The notes under the pieces: generated by a model
Told to the model about the DNA's origin: nothing
Databases searched by the model: none
Seen by the model: the letters and a program-made list of their open reading frames with translations, nothing else
Source: Rhodomicrobium sp. R_RK_3
GTDB taxonomy: Bacteria; Pseudomonadota; Alphaproteobacteria; Rhizobiales; Rhodomicrobiaceae
Direction: 5' to 3'
DNA: 64,000 nt
NCBI RefSeq assembly: GCF_002198715.1
Contig: NZ_MWLK01000018.1
Span: 119,623 to 183,622 of the forward strand
Translations under genes and position numbers: made by a program
Shown: one piece after another, positions 42,892 to 53,323 of the stretch
Position numbering within the stretch: the stretch's first letter is position 1
How the letters are laid out: every line of letters begins with the position of its first letter

Positions 42892-43725
42892 ATGGCTTTA
42901 AAAACCTATAATCCGACCTCGCCCGGCCGCCGCCAGCTCGTTCTGGTGGATCGCTCCGAGCTCTGGAAGGGCAAGCCGATCAAGACGCTGACCGAGGGAC
43001 GGTCGGAGAAGGCCGGCCGCAACAATCTCGGCCGCATCACCGCCCGCCGCCGCGGCGGCGGCCACAAGCACAATTACCGGCTGGTCGACTTCAAGCGCGG
43101 CAAGCTGGAGATGAGCGCGGTCGTCGAGCGGCTGGAATATGATCCCAACCGCACCGCCTTCATCGCGCTGATCAAGTACGAAGACGGCGAACTGTCCTAT
43201 ATCCTGGCGCCGCAACGCCTCGGCGTCGGCGACAAGGTCATCGCCGGCAAGCAGGTCGACGTCAAGCCGGGCAACGCCATGCCGCTCTCGGCCATGCCGA
43301 TCGGCACCATCGTGCACAATATCGAATTGCGCCAGGGCCGCGGCGGCCAGATCGCCCGGTCGGCGGGATGCTACGCCCAGCTCGCCGGCCGCGACGCGGG
43401 CTACGCCATCCTGAAGCTGAACTCGGGTGAAACCCGCATGGTGCGCGCCGAATGTATGGCGACGGTCGGCGCGGTGTCGAACCCGAACAATTCCAACACC
43501 AGCATCGGCAAGGCCGGCCGCAAGCGCTGGATGGGCAAGCGTCCGTCGGTCCGCGGCGTGGCGATGAACCCGATCGATCATCCGCATGGCGGCGGCGAAG
43601 GCCGCACCTCGGGCGGCCGTCATCCGGTGACACCGTGGGGCAAGGGCACCAAGGGCACCAAGACGCGCTCGAACCCGTCGACGGACAAATACATCGTCCG
43701 TAGCCGTCACGCGAAGAAGAAATAG
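42892..43725 (+). CDS. rplB: 50S ribosomal protein L2
   Basis: 277 residues, normal length. [12 protein letters not shown] start, [14 protein letters not shown], and the C-terminal [26 protein letters not shown] that contains the His implicated in peptidyl-transferase function are all intact. L2 ties the two subunits together at the catalytic centre. 19 bases after rplW. Confidence 0.98.
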   Translation: MALKTYNPTSPGRRQLVLVDRSELWKGKPIKTLTEGRSEKAGRNNLGRITARRRGGGHKHNYRLVDFKRGKLEMSAVVERLEYDPNRTAFIALIKYEDGELSYILAPQRLGVGDKVIAGKQVDVKPGNAMPLSAMPIGTIVHNIELRQGRGGQIARSAGCYAQLAGRDAGYAILKLNSGETRMVRAECMATVGAVSNPNNSNTSIGKAGRKRWMGKRPSVRGVAMNPIDHPHGGGEGRTSGGRHPVTPWGKGTKGTKTRSNPSTDKYIVRSRHAKKK

Positions 43726-43736
43726 GGAGCCAGGAC

Positions 43737-44015
43737 GTGACACGCTCAGTCTCGAAAGGTCCGTTTGTCGACGGGTACATGCTGAAGAAGGCGGAGAAGG
43801 CGCGCGAGACCCGCTCCAACGCGATCATCAAGATCTGGAGCCGGCGCTCGACGATCCTGCCGCAATTCGTCGGACTGACCTTCGGCGTCTATAACGGCCA
43901 GAAGCACATTCCGGTCCTCGTTTCCGAGGACATGATCGGGCACAAATTCGGCGAATTCTCACCGACCCGGACCTATTACGGCCACGGCGCGGACAAGAAG
44001 GCCAAGAGGAAGTAA
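43737..44015 (+). CDS. rpsS: 30S ribosomal protein S19
   Basis: 92 residues. [19 protein letters not shown] and [26 protein letters not shown] are family blocks. S19 forms part of the 30S head and contacts the A-site finger. The start is GTG 43737 with GGGAGCC upstream, an uncommon initiation codon inside this operon. Confidence 0.97.
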   Translation: MTRSVSKGPFVDGYMLKKAEKARETRSNAIIKIWSRRSTILPQFVGLTFGVYNGQKHIPVLVSEDMIGHKFGEFSPTRTYYGHGADKKAKRK

Positions 44016-44017
44016 TC

Positions 44018-44398
44018 ATGGGCAAGGCTAAACAGGAACGGCGCCTGGCCGAGACGGAAGTGCAGGCGGTGACGCGCAATATGCGCGTCAGCCCCCAGAA
44101 GCTCAATCTCGTCGCCCAGATGATCCGCGGCCAGAAGGTCGACAAGGCGCTCGCGGACCTCACCTTTTCGCGCAAGCGCATCGCCCTGGACGTCAAGAAG
44201 ACGCTGGAATCGGCGGTCGCCAACGCTGAGAACAATCACAGCCTCGACGTCGATTCGCTCGTCGTCTCGCAGGCATTCGTCGGCAAGAATTTGGTGATGA
44301 AGCGCTGGCGCCCTAGGGCGCGCGGGCGCATCGGCCGGATCATGAAGCCCTTTTCGCAGCTCACGGTGATCGTGAAGGAAGTTCAGGAGTCCGTCTGA
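44018..44398 (+). CDS. rplV: 50S ribosomal protein L22
   Basis: 126 residues. [50 protein letters not shown] and the tunnel-lining hairpin [26 protein letters not shown] are present. Begins 2 bases after rpsS; its stop shares one base with the rpsC start (TGATG). Confidence 0.97.
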   Translation: MGKAKQERRLAETEVQAVTRNMRVSPQKLNLVAQMIRGQKVDKALADLTFSRKRIALDVKKTLESAVANAENNHSLDVDSLVVSQAFVGKNLVMKRWRPRARGRIGRIMKPFSQLTVIVKEVQESV

Positions 44399-45126
44399 TG
44401 GGCCAAAAAGTCAACCCGATCGGTCTTCGCCTCGGCATCAACCGCACCTGGGATTCGCGCTGGTACGCCGATGGCCGCGAATATGGGCGGCTGCTGCAGG
44501 AAGATTTGAAGATCCGCAAATATATCGCCAAGACCCGGCGGCAGGCGGGCATTTCGAAGGTCGTCATCGAGCGGCCGCATCGCAAATGCCGGATCACCAT
44601 CCACAGCGCCCGTCCCGGCATCCTGATCGGCAAGAAGGGCTCGGACATCGAGAAGCTGCGCGGCGAGCTGGCGACGATGACCTCCTCCGAGGTGCATTTG
44701 AACATCGTCGAAGTGCGCAAGCCCGAAATCGACGCCACGCTCGTCGCCGAGAGCATCGCGCAGCAGCTCGAGCGCCGCGTTGCCTTCCGCCGCGCCATGA
44801 AGCGCGCGGTGCAGTCGGCGCTGCGGCTCGGCGCGCTCGGCATCCGCATCAACTGCTCCGGACGGCTTGGCGGCGCGGAAATCGCGCGCATGGAATGGTA
44901 TCGCGAGGGCCGGGTGCCGCTGCACACGCTGCGCGCCAATATCGATTACGGCACCGCGCTGGGCGTGACCGCCTACGGCATCATCGGCATCAAGGTGTGG
45001 ATCTTCAAGGGCGAGATCCTCGACCACGACCCGATGGCGCAGGAGCGCCTGGCGCTCGAGGTGCAGGAAAGCGGCGGCGGTGGTGGTGGCGGCGGACGTG
45101 GCCGGCGCGACGAGTCCCGGGCTTAA
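44398..45126 (+). CDS. rpsC: 30S ribosomal protein S3
   Basis: 242 residues. N-terminal [12 protein letters not shown], a KH domain with [14 protein letters not shown], and the C-terminal [17 protein letters not shown]3 helps form the mRNA entry channel and its helicase activity. The last 20 residues are a glycine-rich, arginine-containing tail (seven or more consecutive Gly), longer than in E. coli. Start overlaps rplV by one base. Confidence 0.97.
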   Translation: MGQKVNPIGLRLGINRTWDSRWYADGREYGRLLQEDLKIRKYIAKTRRQAGISKVVIERPHRKCRITIHSARPGILIGKKGSDIEKLRGELATMTSSEVHLNIVEVRKPEIDATLVAESIAQQLERRVAFRRAMKRAVQSALRLGALGIRINCSGRLGGAEIARMEWYREGRVPLHTLRANIDYGTALGVTAYGIIGIKVWIFKGEILDHDPMAQERLALEVQESGGGGGGGGRGRRDESRA

Positions 45127-45158
45127 GGGCCGGGCGGGAATAGGTAAAGGGCAGGACC

Positions 45159-45596
45159 ATGCTGCAACCGAAACGCACAAAATTCCGCAAGGTGCATAAG
45201 GGCCGCAACCGCGGCAATGCCAAGGGCGGATTCGACTTGAACTTCGGCTCGCACGGGCTGAAGGCGATGGAGCCGGAGCGCGTCACGGCGCGCCAGATCG
45301 AAGCTGCTCGCCGTGCCATCACGCGCCAGATGAAGCGCGCGGGCCGCGTCTGGATCCGGATCTTCCCGGATCTGCCGGTGACCAAGAAGCCGATCGAAGT
45401 GCGCATGGGCAAGGGCAAGGGCTCGGTGGAGTTCTGGGCCTGCCGGGTGAAGCCGGGCCGGGTGATGTTCGAGATCGACGGCGTGCCGGATGTGGTGGCG
45501 CGCGAGGCGCTGCGGCTCGGTGCGGCCAAGCTGCCGATCAAGACGCGCGTCGTCGCCCGCTTCGGCGAGCAGGCGGTCGCGGCAGGGAAGGCATAA
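45159..45596 (+). CDS. rplP: 50S ribosomal protein L16
   Basis: 145 residues, slightly longer than the usual 137 because of a short C-terminal extension. [27 protein letters not shown]-type helices and [26 protein letters not shown] are conserved. L16 organises the A-site region of the 50S. 32 bases after rpsC, 4 bases before rpmC. Confidence 0.97.
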   Translation: MLQPKRTKFRKVHKGRNRGNAKGGFDLNFGSHGLKAMEPERVTARQIEAARRAITRQMKRAGRVWIRIFPDLPVTKKPIEVRMGKGKGSVEFWACRVKPGRVMFEIDGVPDVVAREALRLGAAKLPIKTRVVARFGEQAVAAGKA

Positions 45597-45600
45597 GACC

Positions 45601-45807
45601 ATGAAGATCGAGAAAATCCGGGATTTGACCCCCGACCAGCTTCGCGACGAATTGATCAAGCTGAAGCGCGAGCAGTTCAACCTGCGCTTCCAGAAGGCCA
45701 CGGGACAGCTCTCGAACACCGCGCGGGTGCGCGAGGTTCGCCGGTCCGTCGCCCAGGTGAAAACTGTCGAGCGCCAGAAGAGCGCCGCCTCGGCAAGCAA
45801 GGAATAA
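45601..45807 (+). CDS. rpmC: 50S ribosomal protein L29
   Basis: 68 residues, start ATG 45601. [52 protein letters not shown] is the full family pattern of two antiparallel helices. L29 sits at the tunnel exit beside L23. The frame is open further upstream within rplP, but the ATG four bases after the rplP stop is the evident start. Confidence 0.96.
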   Translation: MKIEKIRDLTPDQLRDELIKLKREQFNLRFQKATGQLSNTARVREVRRSVAQVKTVERQKSAASASKE

Positions 45808-45816
45808 GGCGAACCC

Positions 45817-46062
45817 ATGCCGAAGCGCATTCTCCAAGGTGTCGTGGTCTCCGACAAGAACGACAAGACCGTCGTCGTGAAGGTCGAGCGCCGGTTCACC
45901 CATCCGGTGATGAAGAAGACCGTGCGGCTGACCAAGAAATATCACGCCCACGACGAGACCAACGCCCACAAGGAGGGCGACATCGTGCGGATCGAGGAAT
46001 GTCCGCCGATTTCGAAGAACAAGAAATGGGTGGTGCTGGCCGAGACGCGCGCCGCCGGTTGA
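45817..46062 (+). CDS. rpsQ: 30S ribosomal protein S17
   Basis: 81 residues. The OB-fold blocks [31 protein letters not shown] and [20 protein letters not shown] are conserved. S17 binds the 5' domain of 16S rRNA. Nine bases after rpmC; an 85-base GC-rich spacer follows before rplN. Confidence 0.96.
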   Translation: MPKRILQGVVVSDKNDKTVVVKVERRFTHPVMKKTVRLTKKYHAHDETNAHKEGDIVRIEECPPISKNKKWVVLAETRAAG

Positions 46063-46147
46063 TCCGGCCGGCTGACGGGGCGGCGACAAGGACGAATTTT
46101 CCGCGCGCGCATGCCGCGCAGGCGGGCCGGAGTTTGAGGAATTTGAC

Positions 46148-46516
46148 ATGATACAGATGCAAACCAATTTGGATGTCGCCGACAATTCCGGCGCGCGCCG
46201 GGTGCAGTGCATCAAAGTGCTGGGCGGTTCGATGCGCCGTTTTGCGACGATCGGCGACATCATCATCGTCAGCGTCAAGGAAGCCATCCCGCGGGGCCGC
46301 GTGAAGAAGGGCCAGGTCATGAAGGCCGTGGTCGTGCGCACCGCCAAGGGCGTGCGCCGTCCCGACGGCAGCCTGATCCGCTTCGACCGCAACGCTGCCG
46401 TGCTGGTGAACAACAACAAGGAGCCGATCGGCACCCGCATCTTCGGGCCGGTTCCGCGCGAATTGCGCTCCAAGCAGCATATGAAGATCATCTCGCTCGC
46501 TCCCGAGGTGCTGTAA
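46148..46516 (+). CDS. rplN: 50S ribosomal protein L14
   Basis: 122 residues, universal length: [45 protein letters not shown] and [12 protein letters not shown]14 forms an intersubunit bridge. The ribosome site GAGGAATTTGAC precedes ATG 46148. Its TAA overlaps the rplX ATG by one base. Confidence 0.98.
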   Translation: MIQMQTNLDVADNSGARRVQCIKVLGGSMRRFATIGDIIIVSVKEAIPRGRVKKGQVMKAVVVRTAKGVRRPDGSLIRFDRNAAVLVNNNKEPIGTRIFGPVPRELRSKQHMKIISLAPEVL

Positions 46517-46836
46517 TGGCGAAGCTGAAGATCAAAAAAGGCGACAAGGTCGTCGTCCTCGCCGGCCGCGACAAAGGCAAGCGCGGCGAGGTCATCAAGG
46601 CTTTCCCGACCGAGAACAAGGTCGTGGTGCAGGGCATCAATCTGGTGCGCAAGCATCAGAAGCAGACGCCCGGCCAGGAAGGCGGGATCATCTCCAAGGA
46701 AGCCCCGATCCAGGTTTCGAACCTGGCCATCGAGGATCCCAAGGACGGCGCGCCGACCCGCATCGGCTACAAAATTTTGGACGATGGACGCAAGGTTCGC
46801 TACGCCAAGCGTTCGGGAGAAGTGATCGATGACTGA
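46516..46836 (+). CDS. rplX: 50S ribosomal protein L24
   Basis: 106 residues. The KOW motif [24 protein letters not shown] lies near the N-terminus; [14 protein letters not shown] and [17 protein letters not shown] follow. L24 is an early 50S assembly initiator. Its start ATG shares one base with the rplN stop, and its stop overlaps rplE by 8 bases. Confidence 0.97.
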   Translation: MAKLKIKKGDKVVVLAGRDKGKRGEVIKAFPTENKVVVQGINLVRKHQKQTPGQEGGIISKEAPIQVSNLAIEDPKDGAPTRIGYKILDDGRKVRYAKRSGEVIDD

Positions 46837-47389
46837 AGCAGCCGCCTACGAACCCCGGCTGAAGCGCCAATATCGCGAGGAAATGCGCAAGGCGCTCGTC
46901 GAGGAATTCCAGTATAAGAACCCGATGCAGGTGCCCCGGCTCGAGAAGATCGTGCTGAACATGGGCATCGGCGAGGCGGTTTCGGATCGCAAGAAGGTCG
47001 ACAGCGCCGCGCGCGACCTGGCCATGATCGCCGGCCAGAAGCCGGTTCTGACCAAGGCGCGCAAGTCGATCGCCACCTTCAAGCTGCGCGACGGCATGGC
47101 CATCGGCGCCAAGGTGACCTTGCGCCAGGCGCGTATGTACGAGTTTCTGGACCGGCTGATCACGATCGCGTTGCCGCGGGTGAAGGACTTTCGTGGGCTG
47201 AACCCGAAGAGTTTCGACGGCCGCGGCAATTATGCCCTCGGCATCAAGGAACACATCGTGTTCCCCGAAATCGACTACGACAAGGTCGAGGCGATCTGGG
47301 GCATGGACGTGATCGTGTGCACCACGGCTCCGACGGATGACGAGGCCCGCGCGCTTCTGAAGCAGTTCAACTTTCCGTTCCGCAAATAA
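46829..47389 (+). CDS. rplE: 50S ribosomal protein L5
   Basis: 186 residues. [24 protein letters not shown]-type block ([33 protein letters not shown]), [32 protein letters not shown] are conserved. L5 binds 5S rRNA. The 8-base overlap with rplX implies coupling. Confidence 0.98.
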   Translation: MTEAAAYEPRLKRQYREEMRKALVEEFQYKNPMQVPRLEKIVLNMGIGEAVSDRKKVDSAARDLAMIAGQKPVLTKARKSIATFKLRDGMAIGAKVTLRQARMYEFLDRLITIALPRVKDFRGLNPKSFDGRGNYALGIKEHIVFPEIDYDKVEAIWGMDVIVCTTAPTDDEARALLKQFNFPFRK

Positions 47390-47422
47390 GGCCACGCTGG
47401 CGGACGAGGAGAAAAGAAAAAC

Positions 47423-47728
47423 ATGGCAAAAACGAGCATGGTGGAGCGCAACCGTAAGCGCCAGACGCTCGCCAAGAAATACGCGTCGCGCCGGGCCACG
47501 CTGAAAGCCAAGGCCGGGGACGAGAGCTTGCCGGCCGAGGAGCGCTTCCAGGCGCGCCTGAAGCTGGCCGAGCTGCCGCGCAATTCCGCGCCGAACCGGG
47601 TTCGCAATCGCTGCGAGCTGACCGGCCGCCCGCGCGCCTATTATCGCAAGCTGCGCCTGTCGCGCATCGCCCTGCGGGATCTGTCGTCGAACGGCCTGAT
47701 CCCCGGCATGGTCAAGTCGAGCTGGTAG
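47423..47728 (+). CDS. rpsN: 30S ribosomal protein S14 (zinc-free type)
   Basis: 101 residues, the long form. The C-terminal [43 protein letters not shown] is diagnostic; the CxxC pairs of the zinc-binding short form are absent. Good AGGAG upstream of ATG 47423. S14 lies in the 30S head. Confidence 0.97.
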   Translation: MAKTSMVERNRKRQTLAKKYASRRATLKAKAGDESLPAEERFQARLKLAELPRNSAPNRVRNRCELTGRPRAYYRKLRLSRIALRDLSSNGLIPGMVKSSW

Positions 47729-47738
47729 AGGGAAAGAG

Positions 47739-48137
47739 ATGACGGTTTCGGACCCTTTGGGAGATATGCTGACCCGCATCAGAAATGCTCAGATGCGGAG
47801 CAGGCCGAAAGTCTCCACGCCCGCCTCCAAGCTGCGCGAGCGCGTGCTTGAAGTGCTGAAGGATGAAGGCTACATCCGCGGCTTTGCCCGCATCGATTAT
47901 CAGGACGGCAAGTCCGAGATCGAGATCGAGCTGAAATATTTCGACGGCCAGCCGGTCATCCGCGAGATCAAGCGGGTGTCGACGCCGGGCCGGCGGGTCT
48001 ATTCCTCGGTCCGGGATCTGCCCACCATCGCCAACGGCCTTGGCGTGGCCATTCTTTCGACGCCCAAGGGCGTGATGTCGGACAGCCGCGCCAGGCTTGA
48101 AAATGTCGGCGGCGAAGTCCTTTGCAGCATATTCTAA
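47739..48137 (+). CDS. rpsH: 30S ribosomal protein S8
   Basis: 132 residues. [45 protein letters not shown] and the C-terminal [32 protein letters not shown]8 binds the central 16S domain and in E. coli represses the spc operon by binding mRNA near rplE. Ten bases after rpsN. Confidence 0.97.
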   Translation: MTVSDPLGDMLTRIRNAQMRSRPKVSTPASKLRERVLEVLKDEGYIRGFARIDYQDGKSEIEIELKYFDGQPVIREIKRVSTPGRRVYSSVRDLPTIANGLGVAILSTPKGVMSDSRARLENVGGEVLCSIF

Positions 48138-48177
48138 CGGGGCTTCCGGCCTCGCGTTGAGATGAAAGGCTTGGACG

Positions 48178-48714
48178 ATGTCCAGGATTGGAAAAAAGCC
48201 GGTGCCGGTGCCGGGCGGCGTGACCGCGAAGGTCGAGGGACAGCACGTCTCGGTCAAGGGGCCGAAGGGCGAGCTTTCGGTGACCCTCGTCGACGACGTC
48301 ACGGTCAAGATGGGCGATAAGGGGATCGAGGTTCAGCCGCGCGATCAGTCGAAGCGCGCCCGCTCGATGTGGGGCATGTCGCGCTCGCTGGTCGACAATC
48401 TCGTCGGCGGCGTGACCAAGGGCTTCACCAAGCAGCTCGACATCACCGGCGTCGGCTATCGCGCCGCGCTGAAGGGCAAGGAGCTGCAGCTCCAGCTCGG
48501 CTACAGCCACGATATTCTCTACCCGATCCCGGAAGGCATCACCATCGTGGTGCCGAGGCCGACGGAGATCCAGATCAGCGGCATCGACCGGGCGCAAGTC
48601 GGTCAGGTCGCGGCGGAGATCCGGCGCTATCGCGGACCGGAGCCCTACAAGGGCAAAGGCATCAAATATTCGACCGAATTCATCTTCCGCAAGGAAGGTA
48701 AGAAGAAGAAATAG
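48178..48714 (+). CDS. rplF: 50S ribosomal protein L6
   Basis: 178 residues. [14 protein letters not shown] start, [41 protein letters not shown], and C-terminal [13 protein letters not shown]6 lies near the factor-binding site. 40 bases after rpsH. Confidence 0.98.
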   Translation: MSRIGKKPVPVPGGVTAKVEGQHVSVKGPKGELSVTLVDDVTVKMGDKGIEVQPRDQSKRARSMWGMSRSLVDNLVGGVTKGFTKQLDITGVGYRAALKGKELQLQLGYSHDILYPIPEGITIVVPRPTEIQISGIDRAQVGQVAAEIRRYRGPEPYKGKGIKYSTEFIFRKEGKKKK

Positions 48715-48725
48715 TGGAGACTTCG

Positions 48726-49091
48726 ATGAGCGTCAGCGCCCATACCAATTTTGAGCGACGGAAGGTCCGGGTTCGGAAGACTGTGCGCAGCGCCGCCAAT
48801 GGCCGGCCGCGGCTCTCGGTGTTCCGCTCGTCCAAGAATATCTACGCCCAGGTTATCGACGATGCGACCAGCCACACGCTGGCTTCGGCCTCGACTCTCG
48901 ACAAGGACCTGGCCAAGAAGCTGAAGACCGGCGCCGACAAGGACGCGGCGGTCGAGGTCGGCAAGCTTCTGGCCAAGCGCGCGCTCGAAGCGGGCGTCTC
49001 CGCCGTCATCTTCGATCGCGGCGGTTATATCTATCATGGCCGGGTGAAAGCCCTGGCGGACGCCGCCCGCGAAGGCGGTTTGAGTTTCTAA
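48726..49091 (+). CDS. rplR: 50S ribosomal protein L18
   Basis: 121 residues. [47 protein letters not shown] and [27 protein letters not shown]18 binds 5S rRNA together with L5. ATG 48726, with GGAG at the right spacing, is preferred over an in-frame ATG four codons earlier that overlaps rplF. Confidence 0.96.
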   Translation: MSVSAHTNFERRKVRVRKTVRSAANGRPRLSVFRSSKNIYAQVIDDATSHTLASASTLDKDLAKKLKTGADKDAAVEVGKLLAKRALEAGVSAVIFDRGGYIYHGRVKALADAAREGGLSF

Positions 49092-49127
49092 AAGCGAATA
49101 GCTATTTACCGGACGAAAGGGACGACA

Positions 49128-49697
49128 GTGGCACGAGCACCGCGAGAACGGGACCGCGAAGAACGCGACAGCGAGTTCGTCGACAAGCTCGTTCACATCA
49201 ACCGCGTGGCGAAGGTGGTCAAGGGCGGACGTCGCTTCGGCTTTGCGGCGCTGGTGGTTGTGGGCGATCAGAAGGGCCGCGTCGGCTTCGGCCACGGCAA
49301 GGCCCGCGAAGTGCCTGAAGCCATCCGCAAGGCGACCGAGGCGGCCAAGCGCGGCCTGATCAAGGTGCCGCTGCGCGAAGGCCGCACGCTGCATCATGAC
49401 GTTGCCGGCCATCACGGCGCGGGCCGAGTGATCCTGCGCGCGGCGCCTCCCGGCACCGGCATCATCGCCGGCGGCCCGATGCGCGCCGTGTTCGAGACGC
49501 TCGGCATCCAGGACGTCGTCGCCAAGTCGATGGGCACTTCGAACCCCTATAACATGGTGCGCGCCACGTTCGACGCGCTGAAGCATGAAGACAGCCCGCG
49601 CTCCGTCGCGGCACGCCGGGGCAAGAAGGTCAGCGAGATCGTCTCGCGCCGCAGGGATGGGGCCGAAGGCACCACCGCCGCGGCTCAAGAGGCTTAA
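49128..49697 (+). CDS. rpsE: 30S ribosomal protein S5
   Basis: 189 residues. [50 protein letters not shown] and [47 protein letters not shown]5 helps maintain decoding fidelity. GTG start at 49128 after GAAAGG. A C-terminal extension of about 20 residues is Arg/Ala-rich. Confidence 0.97.
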   Translation: MARAPRERDREERDSEFVDKLVHINRVAKVVKGGRRFGFAALVVVGDQKGRVGFGHGKAREVPEAIRKATEAAKRGLIKVPLREGRTLHHDVAGHHGAGRVILRAAPPGTGIIAGGPMRAVFETLGIQDVVAKSMGTSNPYNMVRATFDALKHEDSPRSVAARRGKKVSEIVSRRRDGAEGTTAAAQEA

Positions 49698-49723
49698 AGA
49701 GCGCGCGCGAGGGAATTTTCGAT

Positions 49724-49939
49724 ATGGCTGACAAGGCAAAGACCAAGGGTGGAACGCTGGTGATCGAGCAGATCGCCAGCCCGATCCGCCGCCCGGCTCA
49801 CCAGCGCGAGACGCTGATCGGCCTCGGGCTGAACAAGATTCGCAAGCGCCGCACCGTGCCGGACAATCCGGCTGTGCGCGGCATGATCGCGAAGGTCTCC
49901 CATCTCGTCCGGATCGTCGACGAACCGGCGGCGAAATAG
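49724..49939 (+). CDS. rpmD: 50S ribosomal protein L30
   Basis: 71 residues. [55 protein letters not shown] covers the whole family fold. A short Lys-rich N-terminal lead (ADKAKTKGG) precedes it, usual in Alphaproteobacteria. 26 bases after rpsE. Confidence 0.96.
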   Translation: MADKAKTKGGTLVIEQIASPIRRPAHQRETLIGLGLNKIRKRRTVPDNPAVRGMIAKVSHLVRIVDEPAAK

Positions 49940-49979
49940 GCTTTCGCGGCTAGCAACATACAGGATTTGAGGCGGGCAG

Positions 49980-50504
49980 ATGCAGCTCAACGAACTCAGG
50001 GACAATGAAGGCGCCACCCAGGCGCGCAAGCGCGTCGGCCGTGGCATCGGCTCCGGTCTCGGCAAGACCGCCGGTCGCGGCCACAAAGGCCAGAAGGCGC
50101 GCTCCGGCGTCGCCATCAAGGGCTTCGAGGGCGGCCAGATGCCGATCCACATGCGCATGCCCAAGCGCGGCTTCAACAATCCGCTGCGGCTGAAATTCTC
50201 CGAGGTCAATCTGGAGCGCATCCAGCTCGCCATCGACGAAGGCAAGCTCGACGCCAAGAGCCCGATCACCGGCGAGGCGCTGGTCGCCGCCGGCGTCGTC
50301 CGGCGCGTGCGCGACGGCGTGCGCCTGCTCGGCCGCGGCGCGCTGAAGGCCAAGGTGCAGATCGAGGTGGCCGGCGCGACGGCAAGCGCCGTCAAGGCGG
50401 TCGAGGCCGCCGGCGGCAGCATCAAGCTGTTGAAGCTGGTCAAGGACACCGACGCCACCGAGCGCCGCCCCAAGAAAAAAGCCGCGCCGGCGAAGGGCGA
50501 ATAG
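49980..50504 (+). CDS. rplO: 50S ribosomal protein L15
   Basis: 174 residues. [42 protein letters not shown] is the conserved extended N-terminus; [12 protein letters not shown] and the C-terminal [11 protein letters not shown]-type core follow. A basic tail ([14 protein letters not shown]) extends beyond the E. coli end. Followed by a 146-base spacer before secY. Confidence 0.97.
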   Translation: MQLNELRDNEGATQARKRVGRGIGSGLGKTAGRGHKGQKARSGVAIKGFEGGQMPIHMRMPKRGFNNPLRLKFSEVNLERIQLAIDEGKLDAKSPITGEALVAAGVVRRVRDGVRLLGRGALKAKVQIEVAGATASAVKAVEAAGGSIKLLKLVKDTDATERRPKKKAAPAKGE

Positions 50505-50650
50505 GCGGGTGCGCGTATATCCCTTTCCGAGCGGTGATTTACAGCCGGTGCGTGACAGGCAGAATGGATCTTTGGCGTCCCTTTCGGCGAGCGATCGCCG
50601 GGACGCCATGACGGGCGCGTCATGCGCCTATCGGCATTGGAGTATTCCGG

Positions 50651-51982
50651 ATGGCTTCCGCCGCTGAGCAACTGGTTTCGAACCTGAATTTCGCGGCCTT
50701 CGGCAAGGCCGAGGAGCTGAAGAAGCGCCTGTGGTTCACCCTCGGCGCTCTTTTGGTGTTCCGGCTCGGCACCTACATCCCGCTGCCGGGCATCAATCCG
50801 CAGGCTCTCGCCGATCTGGTGCAGCAGAACCAATCCGGTATTCTCGGCATTTTCAACACCTTCTCCGGCGGGGCCGTCGGGCGCATGGCGATCTTTGCGC
50901 TCAACATCATGCCCTATATCTCGGCCTCCATCATCGTGCAGTTGCTGACGACGGTGTCGCCGCAGCTCGAGGCGCTGAAGAAGGAAGGCGAGTCCGGCCG
51001 CAAGCAGATCAATCAATATACCCGCTACGGCACGGTGCTCCTGGCGACGGTCCAGGGCTACGCCATTGCCGTGGGCTTGCAGAGCGCGACCAATATCGTC
51101 AGCAATCCGGGCTGGTTCTTCCAGCTCACCGCCGTCATCACGCTGGTCGGCGGCACGGTGTTCCTGATGTGGCTCGGGGAGCAGATCACCGCGCGCGGCG
51201 TCGGCAACGGCATTTCGCTGATCATCTTCGCCGGCATCGTCGCCGAACTGCCGACGGCGCTCGCCGGTACGCTGGAGCTCAGCCGCCAGGGCGCGATCTC
51301 GCCCGGCCTGATCATCGCCATGATCATCGGCGCGGTCGGCGTCATCGCCTTCATCGTCTTCATGGAGCGCGCCCAGCGCCGCCTTCTGGTGCAATATCCA
51401 AAGCGGCAGATGGGCAATAAGATGTTCCAGGGCGACAGCTCGCATCTGCCCTTGAAGCTGAACACGGCCGGCGTCATTCCGCCGATCTTTGCCTCGTCGC
51501 TCTTGCTGGTGCCGATCACCATCGCCAATTTCTCGGCCGGCGGCGGTCCCGACTGGCTGACCTCGCTGACTGCGATTCTTGGTCACGGCCAGCCGCTCTA
51601 CATCCTGCTCTATGTGCTCGGCATCGTGTTCTTCGCCTTCTTCTACACGGCCATCGTCTTCAATCCGCAAGACACCGCCGACAATCTGAAGAAATATGGC
51701 GGCTTCATTCCCGGCATTCGTCCCGGCCAGCGCACGGCGGAATATATCGACTACGTGCTGACCCGCATCACCGTCATCGGCGCGGCCTATCTGGCGGCGG
51801 TCTGCGTGCTGCCCGAGCTCTTGATTTCTTCGGCCGGCGTTCCATTTTACTTCGGCGGCACTTCGCTGCTGATCGTGGTCAGTGTCACCATGGACACGGT
51901 GGCCCAGATTCAAAGCCACTTGCTCGCTCACCAATATGAGGGCCTAATCAAGAAGGCCAAACTAAGGGGAGCGAAGCGCTGA
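50651..51982 (+). CDS. secY: preprotein translocase subunit SecY
   Basis: 443 residues with ten hydrophobic segments. FRLGTYIPLPGINPQAL, the plug region after it, MPYISASIIVQLL, WLGEQITARGVGNGISLIIFAGI and FFYTAIVFNPQDTADNLKKYGGFIPGIRPG (the ribosome-docking cytosolic loop) are all present. SecY forms the protein-conducting channel in the inner membrane. Its stop and the adk ATG share one base. Confidence 0.98.
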   Translation: MASAAEQLVSNLNFAAFGKAEELKKRLWFTLGALLVFRLGTYIPLPGINPQALADLVQQNQSGILGIFNTFSGGAVGRMAIFALNIMPYISASIIVQLLTTVSPQLEALKKEGESGRKQINQYTRYGTVLLATVQGYAIAVGLQSATNIVSNPGWFFQLTAVITLVGGTVFLMWLGEQITARGVGNGISLIIFAGIVAELPTALAGTLELSRQGAISPGLIIAMIIGAVGVIAFIVFMERAQRRLLVQYPKRQMGNKMFQGDSSHLPLKLNTAGVIPPIFASSLLLVPITIANFSAGGGPDWLTSLTAILGHGQPLYILLYVLGIVFFAFFYTAIVFNPQDTADNLKKYGGFIPGIRPGQRTAEYIDYVLTRITVIGAAYLAAVCVLPELLISSAGVPFYFGGTSLLIVVSVTMDTVAQIQSHLLAHQYEGLIKKAKLRGAKR

Positions 51983-52641
51983 TGAATTTGATTCTGCTGG
52001 GGCCGCCGGGCGCGGGCAAGGGGACGCAAGCCAAGCTGCTGGAAGGAAAGTTCGGCCTGCGCCAGCTCTCTTCCGGTGACATGCTGCGCGCCGCCGTCTC
52101 GTCCGGGACACCGGTCGGCATCAAGGCGAAGTCTTTTATGGACCAGGGCGCGCTCGTGCCCGATCAGCTAGTGGTCGACGTGGTCTTCGAACATCTGGCC
52201 GGCCTGACCGACGAGAAGGGTTTCATCCTCGACGGCTTTCCGCGCACCGCCGAACAGGCCGAGGCGCTGGATAAATTCCTGGCCGACCGCGACAGCGGCA
52301 TCGACCGGGTGATTGTGATCCAGGTGCGGGACGACCGGCTGGTCGAGCGCATCGCGGGCCGCTTCACCTGCGCAAAATGCGGTGAGGGCTATCACGACAG
52401 CTTCAAGCCGACGGCGGTCTACGGCGTTTGCGACAAATGCGGCAATCATGAATTCAAGCGCCGCGTCGACGACAATGCGGCGACGGTTGCGGCGAGGCTC
52501 AAGGTCTATCACGAGCAGACCGCGCCGCTGATCGACTATTACAAGGCGCGCGGCAAGGTAACGATCGTCGACGGCGAAGCGCCGATCGAGGCCGTGTCGC
52601 ACGAAATCGACGAGGTTTTCAGCGCCAACGCCGCTGGTTGA
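51982..52641 (+). CDS. adk: adenylate kinase (long, zinc-type LID)
   Basis: 219 residues. P-loop GPPGAGKGTQ (7-16), FILDGFPRT (81-89), and a LID with four cysteines Cys130, 133, 150, 153 (CAKC ... CDKC), the arrangement that binds zinc in Gram-positive and some alphaproteobacterial enzymes. It equilibrates ATP + AMP with two ADP. Overlaps secY by one base. The secY-adk pair is followed by a 267-base gap. Confidence 0.97.
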   Translation: MNLILLGPPGAGKGTQAKLLEGKFGLRQLSSGDMLRAAVSSGTPVGIKAKSFMDQGALVPDQLVVDVVFEHLAGLTDEKGFILDGFPRTAEQAEALDKFLADRDSGIDRVIVIQVRDDRLVERIAGRFTCAKCGEGYHDSFKPTAVYGVCDKCGNHEFKRRVDDNAATVAARLKVYHEQTAPLIDYYKARGKVTIVDGEAPIEAVSHEIDEVFSANAAG

Positions 52642-52659
52642 AAGAATTGTGTCTGGAGG

Positions 52660-52689
52660 TTGACGGGGCTGCCGAATATCAGCTAAATA
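52660..52689 (+). promoter_or_regulatory. candidate promoter for rpsM-rpsK-rpoA-rplQ
   Basis: TTGACG at 52660-52665, then CTAAATA at 52683-52689, spaced 17-18 bases with a GGGCT-containing spacer as in strong alphaproteobacterial promoters. It lies about 225 bases upstream of rpsM, soon after the adk stop. Confidence 0.5.
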
Positions 52690-52908
52690 CGGGCTCTTCA
52701 CCGAGATGGTATCGTTTTACCTGGATGATCCCTCGTTCGGGCCCGATCTGTTACCGCGCATTGCTCCCGCTGGCTGCTACGACGCACGGTCGGAATGAAT
52801 AACGCCGATTTTTCCAAAAATCCGGCGCAACTGCAAGAGTCAAACGGCGAGGGCCGGGTAAACATTGGCGGAAGGCACCAAGCAACCGCCTGCTAAGGAG
52901 AATTCAAC
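52690..52908 (+). promoter_or_regulatory. rpsM leader with hairpin
   Basis: Untranslated leader of about 220 bases. GCCGATTTTT and AAAAATCCGGC (52804-52826) pair with a one-base bulge; the stem is AT-rich in the middle and GC at the base. No ribosomal-protein binding site could be recognised (S4, which regulates this operon in E. coli, is not encoded here). Confidence 0.4.
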
Positions 52909-53277
52909 GTGGCACGTATTGCGGGTGTCAATATTCCGTCGAATAAGCGCGTCGATGTCGCGCTGCGCTACATCCATGGCATCGGCGAGAAGCTGGCCAA
53001 GGATATTTGCGAGAAGACCAGCATTCCCGGCGACCGCCGGGTGAACCAGCTTTCGGACGCCGAAGTGCTGCAGATCCGCGAAGTGATCGACCGCGATTAT
53101 ATGGTCGAGGGCGATCTGCGCCGCGACGTCGCGATGAACATCAAGCGGCTGATGGATCTGGCCTGCTACCGGGGCCTGCGTCATCGCCGCGGCCTGCCTG
53201 TGCATGGCCAGCGGACGCATACCAACGCCCGCACCCGCAAGGGCCCCTCCAAGCCGATCGCCGGCAAGAAGAAGTAA
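52909..53277 (+). CDS. rpsM: 30S ribosomal protein S13
   Basis: 122 residues. [25 protein letters not shown] start, [28 protein letters not shown] near the C-terminus. S13 forms a bridge to the 50S and contacts the P-site tRNA. AAGGAG lies just before GTG/ATG 52909 (the codon is GTG). Confidence 0.97.
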   Translation: MARIAGVNIPSNKRVDVALRYIHGIGEKLAKDICEKTSIPGDRRVNQLSDAEVLQIREVIDRDYMVEGDLRRDVAMNIKRLMDLACYRGLRHRRGLPVHGQRTHTNARTRKGPSKPIAGKKK

Positions 53278-53323
53278 TCATGTGCCGCCCTGGTCGCGGC
53301 TGACGGTTTAAGGACGAAATGGC

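Noticed and set aside
49694-51934. Antisense open frame opposite rplO/secY
   Set aside because: Codon shadow; secY and rplO are beyond doubt on the other strand.
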